DNA from: Sarocladium kiliense
Lineage: Eukaryota > Ascomycota > Sordariomycetes > Hypocreales > Sarocladiaceae
Reading direction: 5' to 3'
Assembly: GCA_030734395.1 (NCBI GenBank)
Contig: JAUZTG010000007.1
Span: 124,001-188,000 of the forward strand
Length of the DNA: 64,000 bases
Positions 9,223 through 19,675 of this stretch are shown piece after piece. Both the position numbers and the translations under genes were made by a program. How positions within the stretch are numbered: the stretch's first letter is position 1; every line of letters starts with the position of its first letter. The notes under the pieces are model-generated. The model worked only from the letters and a program-made list of their open reading frames with translations. It was not told the origin of the DNA and ran no database searches.

Positions 9223-11561
9223 CTAAGATGATTTCGGCGCCGTAAGAAACTTCCCCATGAATGCCTGCTGCACCTTCCTATCTTCACGTCTCTCTTTGCG
9301 ATCTTCTACCATCATGTTAACGAGTTGATTGAGAAGGACAGTGACATCACCATCTTGCATGCGGCTATGCCCCAGGCCACTAGCTTGCATATTGGTAGCT
9401 TTGTTGCGAGATCGAAGGCTGTGTGCACTAGCACCAGCTTCGACGCGTGGTTGAGGGTTGTCCCAGCGGTTGTCCCAACCCTGCCGCCTCTGTCTCGGAG
9501 GTGGAAAGGTCAATGCCAGATATCTGCTGTCATTCGCAGGGTCCGTGTCAAAGCCCATGATTGCCCATTCTGGGGTGATTTTCTTCTTCACAAACCAGTT
9601 GTCGATGAGCTTATCGGCTATCGAGGCCCCTAGCCACTGGCGAAAACTTGACCTTGTCAGGATATCCGCGTGCTTCGTCGGTTTAGTCGTCTTGACCCAG
9701 ACGTAGGTGGTAGGGTATTTGTTAGAACGGCTTGTCCCCGCAATACATGCGACTCCTAATATTTCGACGAATTCCGTGGGGTCCTGATACTTCTCGGTGT
9801 TTTTGCTGATGTCATTCTTCTTTTCCGCAGGAAGTTTATCGTATGCAATGGCCGCCATGCCTCCGATCTCGCTGCCGCTTGCAACGTAGAAGTCTCCTGT
9901 GTCCTTTACCTCGATGAACACCCTGAAACCTATGAGGAGGCTCTCGCCATTGCTGTATCTGCTTCGCCTCCTCAACGGTATGTAGCCGAGAATCTCGTCT
10001 CCAAGCATGGTGAACCCTGCGCGTAGTGGTTGGAGGGTTCTGATAGGTGCCACTCTTCCGTCATCGGCAGAGTCATCTGACTCCGATTCATTCTCGTCCA
10101 AGTTCATCTCGTCACCCAGGGTCGTCCTTTCGGGCCTCCGTTATATCTTCAGCAAGACCCATGTTCCTGAGTCTCGTGGATAAGGGCCCAATGACAAGTT
10201 GTGTCCAAACCTCTGGCCATTGGTAGATGCGATTAGACCGAGTCTTGTCGAAGTGACGGCGAAGCCAGTTGGCCTCTTTCAGGACCCTTGCAGCATCCCA
10301 GTATTTGTTCTCAAAGTGCATCGCGATTCGTCGTTGTGCGAACTGATAGAAGGGTAGCCTGTCTGTCGGGACTACGTACAGCCCGACATCTTGACCGAGT
10401 TTCTGGTTGATACGCTTGATCCTCTCGTTACCCTTTTCAATCTTTCGCAACGAGTCTCCACTGAGCGGGCTGTCCATGTCATTGAAAATGGCTTCAATGA
10501 TTGTTGTCATCTTGCCGTGGATCTCGCACACTTTCGGGCTTGGCGCGGGGTAGTCTGTGCCTTCATCGTCTTCACTTTCGTCGTCTGAGCTGCTCTCGCT
10601 GTCGTCATCGCCATCGCTATCGTAGGCATTCATAGCGAAGTTCTCATCGAACGTCTCGGTTTTCGGACGTGGGTTATTCTTCAAGAAATTGTCATATTTC
10701 CGGCGGGTGGCCTTGTCTTGAAGGCAATCGTGGGCCGCGTTGACAGCTAGAACTGACTCAGCTTCATCTTCGAGGGACGTAGGGGTCGAGCATACCTGAC
10801 ATGCACTCGGGGGCGTGTTTGTCATTGTTCTTGTCGGGGTGAAGGGCCGTAGCTAGTCCTTTCCAGGCTGCTTTGAGTTCAGCAGACGTCGCTGACTGTT
10901 CCACACCAAGAAGGTCGTAATAGCTTGCGTCTTGCCTAACCAGGCGGAGGACGCGATTCATCTCCTTCCTCTTGTTCTCAGGACTGAGTGTATCTTTACT
11001 GCGGCGGAAGGCCTCGTCAATGCTTTGATTCATGATCTCCTCGTCGTGGTTCTGGATCTGCTCCTTGATCCTACCCAGCTCCTCCTCCGACGGCTGCTGG
11101 CCAGAGTCGACCCTGCGCTGCTTGTACCGCTCGATGAGGCGAGAAAAGACATAATTGCGATTCTGCTTGGTCTTTATCTTAGAGCGGAACTCTTCTATAC
11201 TCTTGGACGACGATCCGTCAAGCTCGAGCCACTTGTCAGCTACATCGCTGATGAACTCAGACCATGCTATGCGAAGTTCCTGGTCGCAGCCTTTGAGAGA
11301 CTGCGGATCTAACTCCGCTTCCGCAGCCTCATCTGCCGCGTATGGCTGTTTAGATTGGCTTGCAATTGGGTCGGGATCCTGCTTCGGTGATGCCGATGCC
11401 GCCGGAAGTGCTTTCGTTTCCTTCGTTGTGTCGAGTGCTTTGGCTTTTGCTTCATCTTGCCTGTGTGTCGTCACCTCGGAAAGTTGAGCGGCGAGGGTGT
11501 CTGTTGCATCAGAAGCAGGCACAGGTGAAGCGCTTCTCTCGAACGGATCCTTCGGCGCCAT
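9223..11561 (-). CDS. J-domain (DnaJ-like) protein with apparent frameshift
   Basis: ATG at 11561 (MAPKDPFERS). An intron at 10747-10795 (GTATGC to CTAG, 49 bp) splits the J domain: YDLLGVEQSATSAELKAAWK, then LHPDKNNDKHAPECMS before it, AVNAAHDCLQDKATRRKYD after. The HPD tripeptide that stimulates Hsp70 ATPase is present. A Glu/Lys-rich helical region of about 200 residues precedes the J domain; a strongly acidic segment follows. The frame stops at 10112 (KDDPG-stop), but an overlapping frame continues at once with DEMNLDENESESDD and runs to 9223. Dropping one G of the GGG at 10115-10117 joins them into about 762 residues. Either this is a one-base sequence error or the gene is broken. The C-terminal domain is not recognised. 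Probably a cytosolic or nuclear co-chaperone. Confidence 0.7.
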
Positions 11562-11813
11562 GGCTGTGAAGACTGAGAGCTTGATTGAACATGACGAGAT
11601 GACGGGGAAGCTGCTGTGATGGTGGGCTTTATAATGGCACCTCTTGCTCGACGAGGGTCGGTGGCTGTTTTCGCCATGGGACGAAACTGTCCACTGTCCA
11701 CTTGCGGCCATTGCCGCGTCTGAAGCACCTATTAAAACATCCCATAGTCCTCGATCCAGCTCAGCAGCAACCGTCACTGACCTTCGAGAGTAGATTGCTC
11801 CCTACGTAGCAGA

Positions 11814-12644
11814 ATGGCGATCGGAGACGCAGTGAAGAATGACCAATCTGCACGGAAGTCACAGATTCTCGCCCCGGAGACAACTCCTGGGTTTGTTAGG
11901 GACTTAGCCGCGTGTATGGAGAGGACAACACTCGCCTGTCAAGCCCTCCATGATGACCTACGGCGACAAGAAGACTGTGAGGGGAGGAAGTCAAGCGAGT
12001 GGCAAAGTCGGAGAGCAGCTCTGGAGGACGAGGTTGTCCACCTTCGCGAGGAGAATGCCAATATGAAAGCTGCCAACAAAGCTCTCGAGGGCGAAATCAG
12101 CCAACTGCACCAGAAGCATGACCTTGTAGCAGCTGAGCTCCACGAGTGTCAAAGCAACCACAACTTGCTGGTCGGTGACATGGGTCGCTTGTGCCACGAG
12201 AAGCAGAAAATACTCAATGACCGAGACACCGCGGTATTCCAGAAGTCTCTCAACGAGTTGATCCTGGACCAGTACCGAGATGAGACCCGGGAGCAACGGC
12301 AAACCATCGCCTCTAGAGATGCCGAGCTTCAAGATCTTGCGAGAACATGCGCATTCCTCGACTTTGAGGTCTCTTCGCTTCGGGGGTGGTGTCGCGGGTT
12401 GGAGCGATGCGTCACCGACCGCGAGCAGGCGCAGACAGAAGCCCAAAAGAGGACGGGGGATGAGGGCCCTCTCCCGGAGACGGAAACAGCCAGTGCCACC
12501 CAGTCAGGGAATGGCGACCCCAGCACCAACGTTCACACAGCTGTTGCGCTGTCGACCACAGCCGAATCCGTTACAGAGAGGCAGACGAGAAAGCGCGGCA
12601 GTCGCAGGCAAAGTCGCAAGGGCGGGACGTCATGGATTCACTGA
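11814..12644 (+). CDS. Coiled-coil protein, function unknown
   Basis: Single exon, 276 residues, ATG at 11814, divergent from the J-domain gene with about 250 bp between the starts. Residues ~40-205 are rich in Glu, Gln, Arg and Leu in heptad-like spacing (for example LEDEVVHLREENANMKAANK), which indicates a long coiled coil. The C-terminal 65 residues are low-complexity, Thr/Ser-rich and end in a basic stretch (RKRGSRRQSRKGG) that could be a nuclear signal. No catalytic domain or membrane segment is seen. The overall plan resembles the next gene (12826-13311), but no clear sequence repeat between them was found. Confidence 0.55.
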   Translation: MAIGDAVKNDQSARKSQILAPETTPGFVRDLAACMERTTLACQALHDDLRRQEDCEGRKSSEWQSRRAALEDEVVHLREENANMKAANKALEGEISQLHQKHDLVAAELHECQSNHNLLVGDMGRLCHEKQKILNDRDTAVFQKSLNELILDQYRDETREQRQTIASRDAELQDLARTCAFLDFEVSSLRGWCRGLERCVTDREQAQTEAQKRTGDEGPLPETETASATQSGNGDPSTNVHTAVALSTTAESVTERQTRKRGSRRQSRKGGTSWIH

Positions 12645-12825
12645 TCTTCCTGTGCAGTTTTCGGCCTGCTTTTCGTGATGGATGGAAACAGCCGCGTTAA
12701 ATATAGATTTTGCCAAGATGACCTGTGTTTGAAACCTGCCACGAACCCCCTGTAGCTGAATAGATAAAAAGTGTTAGTAGTCTGGTGCCCCTGTCCATCT
12801 TTTGCACCCCTTCACTCCGACCAAC

Positions 12826-13311
12826 ATGCCTCAACACCCCTTGTACCCGCCACTGCCGAGGCCGATCGATGAGGCGATCGCCAAAGTGCACGGGTCCTCA
12901 GTGGCGCTCGACGCCACACCCGAAAGGCTCGCAGCTGCCAAACACCAGCCGACCCCTTCGCTCAAGGAGATCATTGAAAGCAGAACTCGTGAGAACAGCG
13001 ATCTTCGCGAAGAGATCAAGTATTTGCTGCGGGAAAAGGAGCTAGCGGATTGGCTGGCAGGGGAATTCGACTACGTGAGAGAGAGAGCGGAGCGCGTGCT
13101 GAAGGATTACCACAAGGCGGTACAGGACTTGGATCGTGAGAGAGAAGTGAGTCGCATCGACAACGAGAAGCTGCGGAGAGAGGCGACATCAGGCTCTCTC
13201 GAACCTATGTCCTTGGGCGGCCATTTGATGTCTGCGACCTCCCATGTCAATATGCACCCAATAAGGCGTGTTCAGTGCCAAGAGGCAACGGACAGGTTCC
13301 ATTCAGACTGA
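12826..13311 (+). CDS. Small coiled-coil protein
   Basis: The open frame reaches upstream to a TTG, but the first ATG is at 12826 (MPQHPLYPPLPRPIDEAIAK), giving 161 residues. A Pro-rich N-terminus is followed by a charged helical region (residues ~50-120: EIIESRTRENSDLREEIKYL and on) of coiled-coil character. The C-terminus is short and unstructured. It lies 180 bp downstream of another coiled-coil gene on the same strand, so the pair may be related tandem genes. No function can be assigned. Confidence 0.5.
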   Translation: MPQHPLYPPLPRPIDEAIAKVHGSSVALDATPERLAAAKHQPTPSLKEIIESRTRENSDLREEIKYLLREKELADWLAGEFDYVRERAERVLKDYHKAVQDLDREREVSRIDNEKLRREATSGSLEPMSLGGHLMSATSHVNMHPIRRVQCQEATDRFHSD

Positions 13312-13800
13312 GGTGTCTCGCCTTCGCAGGTCCTTAGCGATTTGTTTCCCAAGTGGCCTGCGCTATATCACTAGCACAGCTCCCTCAATTGCATTTCTAT
13401 CTCCCGAGCTACACATAAGCAGGCTCAAATCCGTGAAAAGAGCGTAGCGTATTGTAATAAATGCCCGGTTTAACGCAGTTGCAACAATTAGAAGGAGGAT
13501 CATATGAACGGGATTATCGAATGAGATGAGATCAAAGAATGTTCGCTTTCTCGAAGTCTAAGTAACTTAAGTGACCAAACAGCAACAAATCAACCAAAAC
13601 GGGATGGCGGAGATCAACTCCGCCGTAGACAGTCATTTCGACAAGCTAATTTTTCGTCGCCCGGCGACCAGGAGAAAAGTCCAGCCTCTCCACATATATA
13701 TCCGTATCACAAAACTCTTCCCCGATGCCTTCTGTGATGGCTCGCGTTGTCTCCGAGTCAGTACAGACTGCCTTTGTTAGCTTTCATGGTGATTCAGAGC
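13312..13800. other. Convergent spacer
   Basis: No gene recognised. AT-richer than its neighbours; a frame at 13571-13780 (+) lacks any motif. Confidence 0.4.
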
Positions 13801-14305
13801 CTAGGTACTATGCTTACGCGCTATGAGCGTCTTCCCTTTGCGCTTCCGAAGCTCGGATTGGATCATCAAATTTGGGCGCATTGCTTCATAGTGCAGCTCT
13901 ATACGATCATGCGACCCTAGCTTCTGGACCCTGTCTTCCACGGCTGTCTCAGATAAGTACTGGCCTCGTATGAAGAGCTTCAAGTCGAGAAACTACGACC
14001 GTTAGTGATTGGCAACCCGGCAGCGGCAGGAACTTACATGATCGGCGTCTGCTGTGAGCAACTCGTCCATCCAGTCTCGTACCCACCATCGATGTACTTT
14101 GCATGGTTAGCAATGCCGCGGGCCTGGTGAAATAAGACATACCTTCCGCGTCTAGCTCCCAGAACAGTGCGACTCGGCGAGCTTTGGCGTTGCACTCGTA
14201 GTATGACGAGAGCAACTCCTTGATGTAAGGCAGTTGACCGGCGATCCCGATTCCATTTGCCATTACCCTTGATAAATCCATCTGTTTCCATTCCATGCAT
14301 TTCAT
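13801..14305 (-). pseudogene. C-terminal fragment of a ferric reductase-like oxidoreductase
   Basis: Three exons, 14305-14143, 14096-14038 and 13992-13801, with introns of 46 and 45 bp (GTATGT and GTAAGT donors), close to 137 residues with no internal stop. The text GIGIAGQLPYIKELLSSY, then RRVALFWELDAEVHRWWVRD, WMDELLTADADHFLDLKLFI and the C-terminal helix fit the NAD(P)H-binding half of fungal ferric reductase/NADPH oxidase-like proteins. The heme-binding transmembrane core and FAD domain are absent: only 67 bp separate the start from the pacC stop, and VMAN replaces the usual strand before GIGIA. It appears to be a truncated remnant whose introns still read correctly, implying recent loss. 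A short expressed protein is possible but unlikely to have reductase activity. Confidence 0.65.
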
Positions 14306-14372
14306 AAAATCCCTTTTAGAGTCCAGTCATAACACCTAACGCGGCCGTAAGCAATACACAGAGTCGAGAGCA

Positions 14373-16374
14373 TCATTGTCGAGCCCCCAACCTTATGCCT
14401 TCGGGGGGCATGCGGAGGATGGGGTAAAGAGACGATGCATCCGGCAGCTCCTTGTTCTGGGGCGCCGGGCTCTTGGCATCGACATCCATAGCCTCAGGTG
14501 GGGGACCACGTGGGGACCTACGACCCTCGCTGCTGCTGGGCTCCTCGTTGAACTCACGGCGCTCAAGACGGCCGCGAACGTACTCTCGCAGAGTCTTGAT
14601 GACTCGCAAGTTCTCGAGGCAGCGGTCATGCTGCTCCGCGCGCTCACGAGCAGACTCGCTCATATCTGACTCAGAAGAGGGGGAGCCGACAGAGGCAGGG
14701 CCAGACTCGGACGCACGGGGTATCGAGGTGAGAGGCTCTGGGCGGGAAGCGGCACCGCGAGCGCGCTGGAGCATGCCACCAGAGTAGCGGCGACGCTCAT
14801 TGCTGTCGAAGTTGGGGCCGAGAGTGGTGGTTGTGGACTGGCCGAAGACCTGGCTCACAGCAGGGAGGCTGGTAGGCAAGCTAGGATACATGACCGAAGA
14901 GTTGGTCTGGCTGTGGCGCGACTGCGGGGACGTGCCGGACGAGGACGGGCTAGGCGACTGACCAGAGGTGGACGACAGAGCGCTGGAAGGAGGAGTGGCG
15001 GCTGGGGTGCCGGTAGAGGAGATGGCAGTCAGGGGTGACGGCATGCGGGCGGTGGAGATGGGCTGGTAGCCCTCGGCGTCAACGGGGAGGCCGCCGTGGA
15101 GGGTGGGACCACGGGGGTTCATTGGCGGTGAAGGGCTGTGTCGGCAGCCGGAGTAGCCTCCGTCGTGAGTCTGAACGCCGGCGGTGGCGTGGCTTGCATT
15201 GTCGTAGATGGTGTCCTGCATCTGACCGAGCATTGTGTCGATCTGGGCGAGATCCTTCTGCGTGCGGCCGTTGGGCAGGGGTAGGTAGTACTTATGGGAG
15301 AGCGGGTCGTTGTGGCTCGGAGCGGCTGCAGCGTGCATTACGCCGGGGCCAGCGGACTGCTGCGGCATGTACTGGGCTTCAGCGGCGCCCATGGGACCAT
15401 TAGGGGTCAACAGGGAACCGTGAAGAGGCAGCAGGGATCGGTCAATCTCGGCGTAGGAAGACGGGTCAATCTGCCGGTGCTTGGCCCTGCTGAGAAAGTA
15501 ATCAACCATGTCGAAGGTACGCTTACGGTCGTAGCCACCAGCGGCACTGTATCCCAAATGCTCGGTACGCGGGTTGTCTATGGGCGGTTGGTTGAAGTAG
15601 AGGCCGTAGTTAGTTGACGGCTGAGGTGCGTAGTAGTTGCCTGGGTGACCTCTCTGTTGAGGGAAGGCGGCCGCACTAGTGCGCACCTGACCGTTGTGGT
15701 CGTAGTAGCTAGGCAGACCTGTCTTTGTTACACACATCGAACTTGAGAGGAGAGAGTGGAAAGAAGCCTACGGAGACATACCGTTGGGCTGAGAGCGGTA
15801 GTTCATACCACCGGGATCCTGGCGCGGGTGCACAAGAACGGAGTCATCGGCATGTGTCTACGCGAAACGTGTCCGTCAAATGTCCAAAGATAGGTGTGTT
15901 GGTGCATGGGAGCTTACCTTGACATGCTTCTTGAGATCCTGGGGGCGCTTGAAGGACTTGCCGCAGCACTCGCACTTATGAGGCTTGAGCGGAACGTGGA
16001 CGCGAATGTGAGAGGTCATGTGATCGCGCTTGACGGTGGTGGTCCGGCAGGAGTTCCACTGGCAGGTGAGGTTCAGGTTTTTTGTACTCTTGCGCCCAAC
16101 ATGGTGTTCACAGATGTGCTGCTGGAGAGGCGGGTCAGTGACTGATACTTTCATTCCTGTTAGAGCGTTATTAACCATGGTCACTTACATAGAGCGTCTC
16201 TGGTGTGGGAAACTTCTGGTTGCAGTGGCTCCAGCGGCAAATCAGGGGCTCCTCAGCAGCGGTTGAGCTGGGCGCGTTGGAGGTTGTGCTGGAAGAGGCC
16301 AGAGTTGTGGACTTGGAGAGGTTGCTGTTGCTAGAGCTGGAAGAAGCCTGGTTATCAGGCGTGGCAGCCGCCAT
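14373..16374 (-). CDS. pacC: pH-response transcription factor PacC/Rim101
   Basis: Four exons: 16374-16189, 16121-15918, 15857-15782 and 15718-14373; introns 67, 60 and 63 bp; 603 residues. Three C2H2 fingers are present: LICRWSHCNQKFPTPETLYQ with HICEHH; LTCQWNSC with HMTSHIRVH; and HKCECCGKSFKRPQDLKKHV with KTH. This is diagnostic of PacC, which binds GCCARG and, after alkaline-triggered proteolysis, activates alkaline-expressed genes and represses acid-expressed ones. The region GGYDRKRTFDMVDYFLSRAK matches the conserved segment near the processing site. The C-terminal part (HDRCLENLRVIKTLREYVRG, later LYPILRMP) matches the inhibitory tail. Length is normal for the family. Introns interrupt the finger region. 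Clustered GCCAAG sites upstream suggest autoregulation. Confidence 0.95.
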
Positions 16375-16761
16375 GGTGAGCGAAGATGCGTGCCGTCGAC
16401 AAGACAGCGGGCGTCTAGGATATCTATATTTAGTTTGAAGACTTGGACTAGGTGGAAATCAAGTCAAGTCAAGTTCCGGAAAAGACCGTAGGCAAACAAA
16501 GAGCAGATGATGGAGAGGGAAGAAGAAGCAGAGAATGCGATCCGGGACGTGGAGTCATCCAGGGACTAAGTAAGAATAAGAAAGCCGGGCCCCTTTCGCT
16601 CGTGTGTGCCCCGGAAAGGGTCCATCGGAAGAAGAGAGGCAAGGGGAGACGAGAGGAAGGCGGTGCGCCATGATTGCACAACCGGAGTGGTGCCAAAGCA
16701 GAGCAAACCAGATGATGGGATGGGGCACAGGATGCCCTTGGATCGAGGGCGAGCGGGAAGT

Positions 16762-17719
16762 CTTGGCGGTCTTGGCGGACTGGGCATCGCCTCGGCTGTG
16801 CCGTCGTTGATTGGCTGACGGGCGAAGCGCACCTGACAGTAGCCACCACCTGCTGTGTCAGGGCGGTTTTGCCGGAAGTCCCAGCAGCAAGTAAAGTCGC
16901 CTGAGCCACTGAACAAAAATGGTGATGGGCATCCTTGACGGATAGTTGCACGACCCCGAGCCGAGTCATGATTTCCCATCGCTTTGTTTTCTTCTCCTCG
17001 GTTCTACTCACTCTTTGCTTGACTGATTGATCAATTTGTGCATTGACACGGGTGTATTGCATCATCCAAGGGATCCAGCCCAGATGACTGGGAGCTGCTT
17101 GGCCTACCCCAGGCTTGGGCTGGCACAACCACTGCCTCTCGCTCCATCACCAAGAACCTCGACAAGAAACCGCCCATACTCTTGGCCACACAGCTTTGGC
17201 ACCCTCTTGGCAAATGTCGTCACCCCGATTGGCACTACTAGCCTTGGCATGGTTCCTTGGCTAGTTCTCTGACTGTCATCGCATGCTCGCATTGCATTTA
17301 GCCCAGAAATCACACCACAGACATGACCAGCGACGAAGGCGGCCGACTTCCTACACTCGAAACCGTTTGGAGGGTTAGATATGATCAGGAAAAGCCTATC
17401 CAATGCATTGATTGTAGTGGGTGGCATTCCAAGCGAGGCCTCACCCTCGCTTCCATCAACCAGCCCTTTTCCGTTATGCCATCTTGTGTCATGATTGCAA
17501 CGCTGCCGAACTTTAATTTTTCTCAGCCAGCAAAATCGAGCACTCGCGATGGACAGAGTCAGTGATGTTCTGTCATACACACAATGTGTGCTTCTGCGCT
17601 GCTCTTATCAGTCATGAACCTCGATCAAGCTTTCTGCCCCCCCAGACTTCTCTTTCGCCCCTCTTCCGCCGCCAATGCCCCGGCGAAGGCGCTAGTACTG
17701 GCCCAAGGTCGGTCTTGGC
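16762..17719 (-). promoter_or_regulatory. Cluster of PacC-type GCCAAG sites upstream of pacC
   Basis: Eight exact GCCAAG hexamers (read as CTTGGC on +) at 16762, 16771, 17098, 17181, 17206, 17243, 17256 and 17714, about 0.4-1.35 kb before the pacC ATG. All eight are on the pacC coding strand. GCCARG is the established PacC core. PacC control of its own gene is known in Aspergillus; its occurrence here is inferred. The rest of 16375-17860 is noncoding: the 219-codon minus-strand frame at 16469-17128 lies in the leader and has no motif. Confidence 0.5.
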
Positions 17720-17865
17720 TCTCTGGGCACCCTCCTCTTTTTTTCGTCATATTCAGTACGAAATTGCGAACCAGTGGATCATGATCCTGAAGTGACCCCT
17801 TTGTGAGAGCATTGTATGTATTACTATGAAGAAACTCGCGAGAACGGTGTAGAGGGCGAGAGCTA

Positions 17866-18130
17866 AAGTCATGGCGCGGAGACAAGACAGGTCTGCCCTG
17901 CCCTGACCTGCCCTGCGGCCAACATGTGCCATGCAGGCCTCGAGTTGCGTCGGCTCCGATGCAATATGATATGAACTTGGAGGTTGGCGTCAAGTCCCTC
18001 AAGATGTTTGATAGTGCCGGAGTAGAGGAAGTGCATAAGGGTGCGACTAACATGGTCAGGAACGTCCACAAGATTGATTCATCCTCTCCATGTGTTATAG
18101 CATGCGTCGAGCTTCTCATATTTTGACAAG
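17866..18130 (-). pseudogene. BTB/POZ-like domain relic
   Basis: In one minus frame, INLVDVPDHVSRTLMHFLYS followed by GTIKHLEGLD fits the central part of the small fungal BTB proteins (IDL-D-P-HV-TL-HFLYTGTYQ-L). The expected next block (SKFISYCIGADATRGLHG) lies in a different frame a few bases on. The N-terminal half of the domain is not readable, and a stop precedes INLVDV. This looks like a frameshifted, truncated remnant. It could be a chance resemblance because only about 45 residues match. Confidence 0.4.
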
Positions 18131-19675
18131 ACCTCACAATGAACATGGTATTGCGTCGAGTCCGCGAACGATATCGTTCGAATTGCTCCGACAAATGGGC
18201 TATAACGAGATTAGAAAAGTCCCGTCGTGAGTGTAATGCTGACTCACGACTTCGACTTCATGGTGACGGCCGGGTCTGGGCTCTTGTGGCTAGCCTTTTC
18301 CTCATTGTCGAGATGCATCGGCCACACCTAAGCGCCTATGGCTGGCATTGGATTTTAGTGTTTGTTGAGATATTTGAATGCTGAATGGGTACTTAGATGG
18401 AATGCGCACAGCACCGGAAATGATCACCTGCGTCAGGATGCTTTCGTTTCGGAACATTGGTGCACACCATCCTGCACAGGTTTTGCGAATTTGGTATATT
18501 TGACGAAGACGGTCATTCGAGGAGCGACATGTGAAATAAAGGGCTGGCATGCATTAAGCTCAGAGTGGGTTGGTATGCCAGCTTCCTGCCGCGACGCCAT
18601 TCACTAGCCTCTCCCGATGACGAGAGGTTAGGCTCATCCTCGGGAGTACATGGGGAGGCCTAGTAGCGGCAGTCCTTGAACTCGAGCGGGGTACGTAAGA
18701 TGTATGAAGTTCATTAGGCGAAGGACCTTGCCGAACGACGTCTTTGAGCGCTTCGGGTAGCGACATGTCTCGTTGCTGACGAGGTCCCCGTCGTCGGACC
18801 CGTTGGGCGGTAGCGTCGAAGTAGCGGCCCTGATGCCCCGTGCCACCGTGAAGATGCCTTATTGCTAAATTTCGTTTTCAGCGAAATAGCCCGTGAAAGT
18901 GAAGTGCGCAGGTGCACTCACCAATGCCACACTGCCTTTCAGTGTCGCTTATGGTTTGGTAAACTCAGAACACACTTTCGTGGGGAGGTAGCACCCTGTC
19001 TGTTCGGCCTCGAAGCACATGCTTTCTTATTGCGCTCTATGTAAATGCCGTTGTGGCTGCTATAGTTTCGAGCTAAGCCGTACTTCCTGTTTCTCCTGCC
19101 ACCCTTCGATAATACCCCACTCCTAGTCGCGCCGCACTCCGTCTGTTTGTCCTCTTGTACCAAGCAGAGTCGAGTGTGCCCGCGCCCAGTAAGGAACCAT
19201 GCGCACGTTACATCAGCTCGCTTACCCCGTTCTCACGGTTGTTTTGCTTGGTCTTTGTCGCGCTCTTCTCTCACACTGTCCTGTACCGCTCTTCTGTCGC
19301 TGTCTTCTGTTCCGCTCTTCTGTTGCGGTCTTCTGGAGCTAGAGGTAAACGTGGGCTCAGATAAATGACAGGCAAGGTTACTGCTCTACTCTGTCCTTAG
19401 TGTTTTTAAGTAGTGACTTTGTGAAGCAGAGTATTGTTGAGAGTTTTTGTCAAGTCCTGCAAACTACAACGCAATATACCTTATCCACTTCACGCAGCGC
19501 AGTCGGGCGTCAAAGAAGGGTTTTAGAACTACTTGGCGACAGTATTGAGTAGTAGTCTGGCGCTCTAAACATATAAATATCATGTTAATTCTGTGGAACC
19601 GGGTCAGGCTTTCAATCCACCATCCTGTGCTCTAATCGATTATTCCGTTATCTCACCCCAAGTAGGCGACTCTTT
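18131..19675. other. Intergenic region without recognisable genes
   Basis: Only short frames without motifs. It contains a 16-bp perfect palindrome at 18165-18180 and the CTTCTGT-rich tandem repeat at 19287-19335. Confidence 0.4.
19287..19335. repeat. Imperfect 12-14 bp tandem repeat
   Basis: Four units of the form CGCTCTTCTGT, CGCTGTCTTCTGT, CGCTCTTCTGT and GCGGTCTTCTGG lie in a row, with related CGCTCTTCTC at 19261. Not inside a recognised gene. Confidence 0.6.

Noticed and set aside
16469..17128. 219-codon minus-strand frame upstream of pacC.
   Set aside because: Low-complexity Ser/Pro/Leu composition, no motif, and it lies in the leader/promoter of pacC with the GCCAAG cluster.
19287..19335. 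Short tandem repeats considered as a CRISPR-like array.
   Set aside because: Units are 12-14 bp, imperfect and directly abutting with no unique spacers; the genome is eukaryotic.
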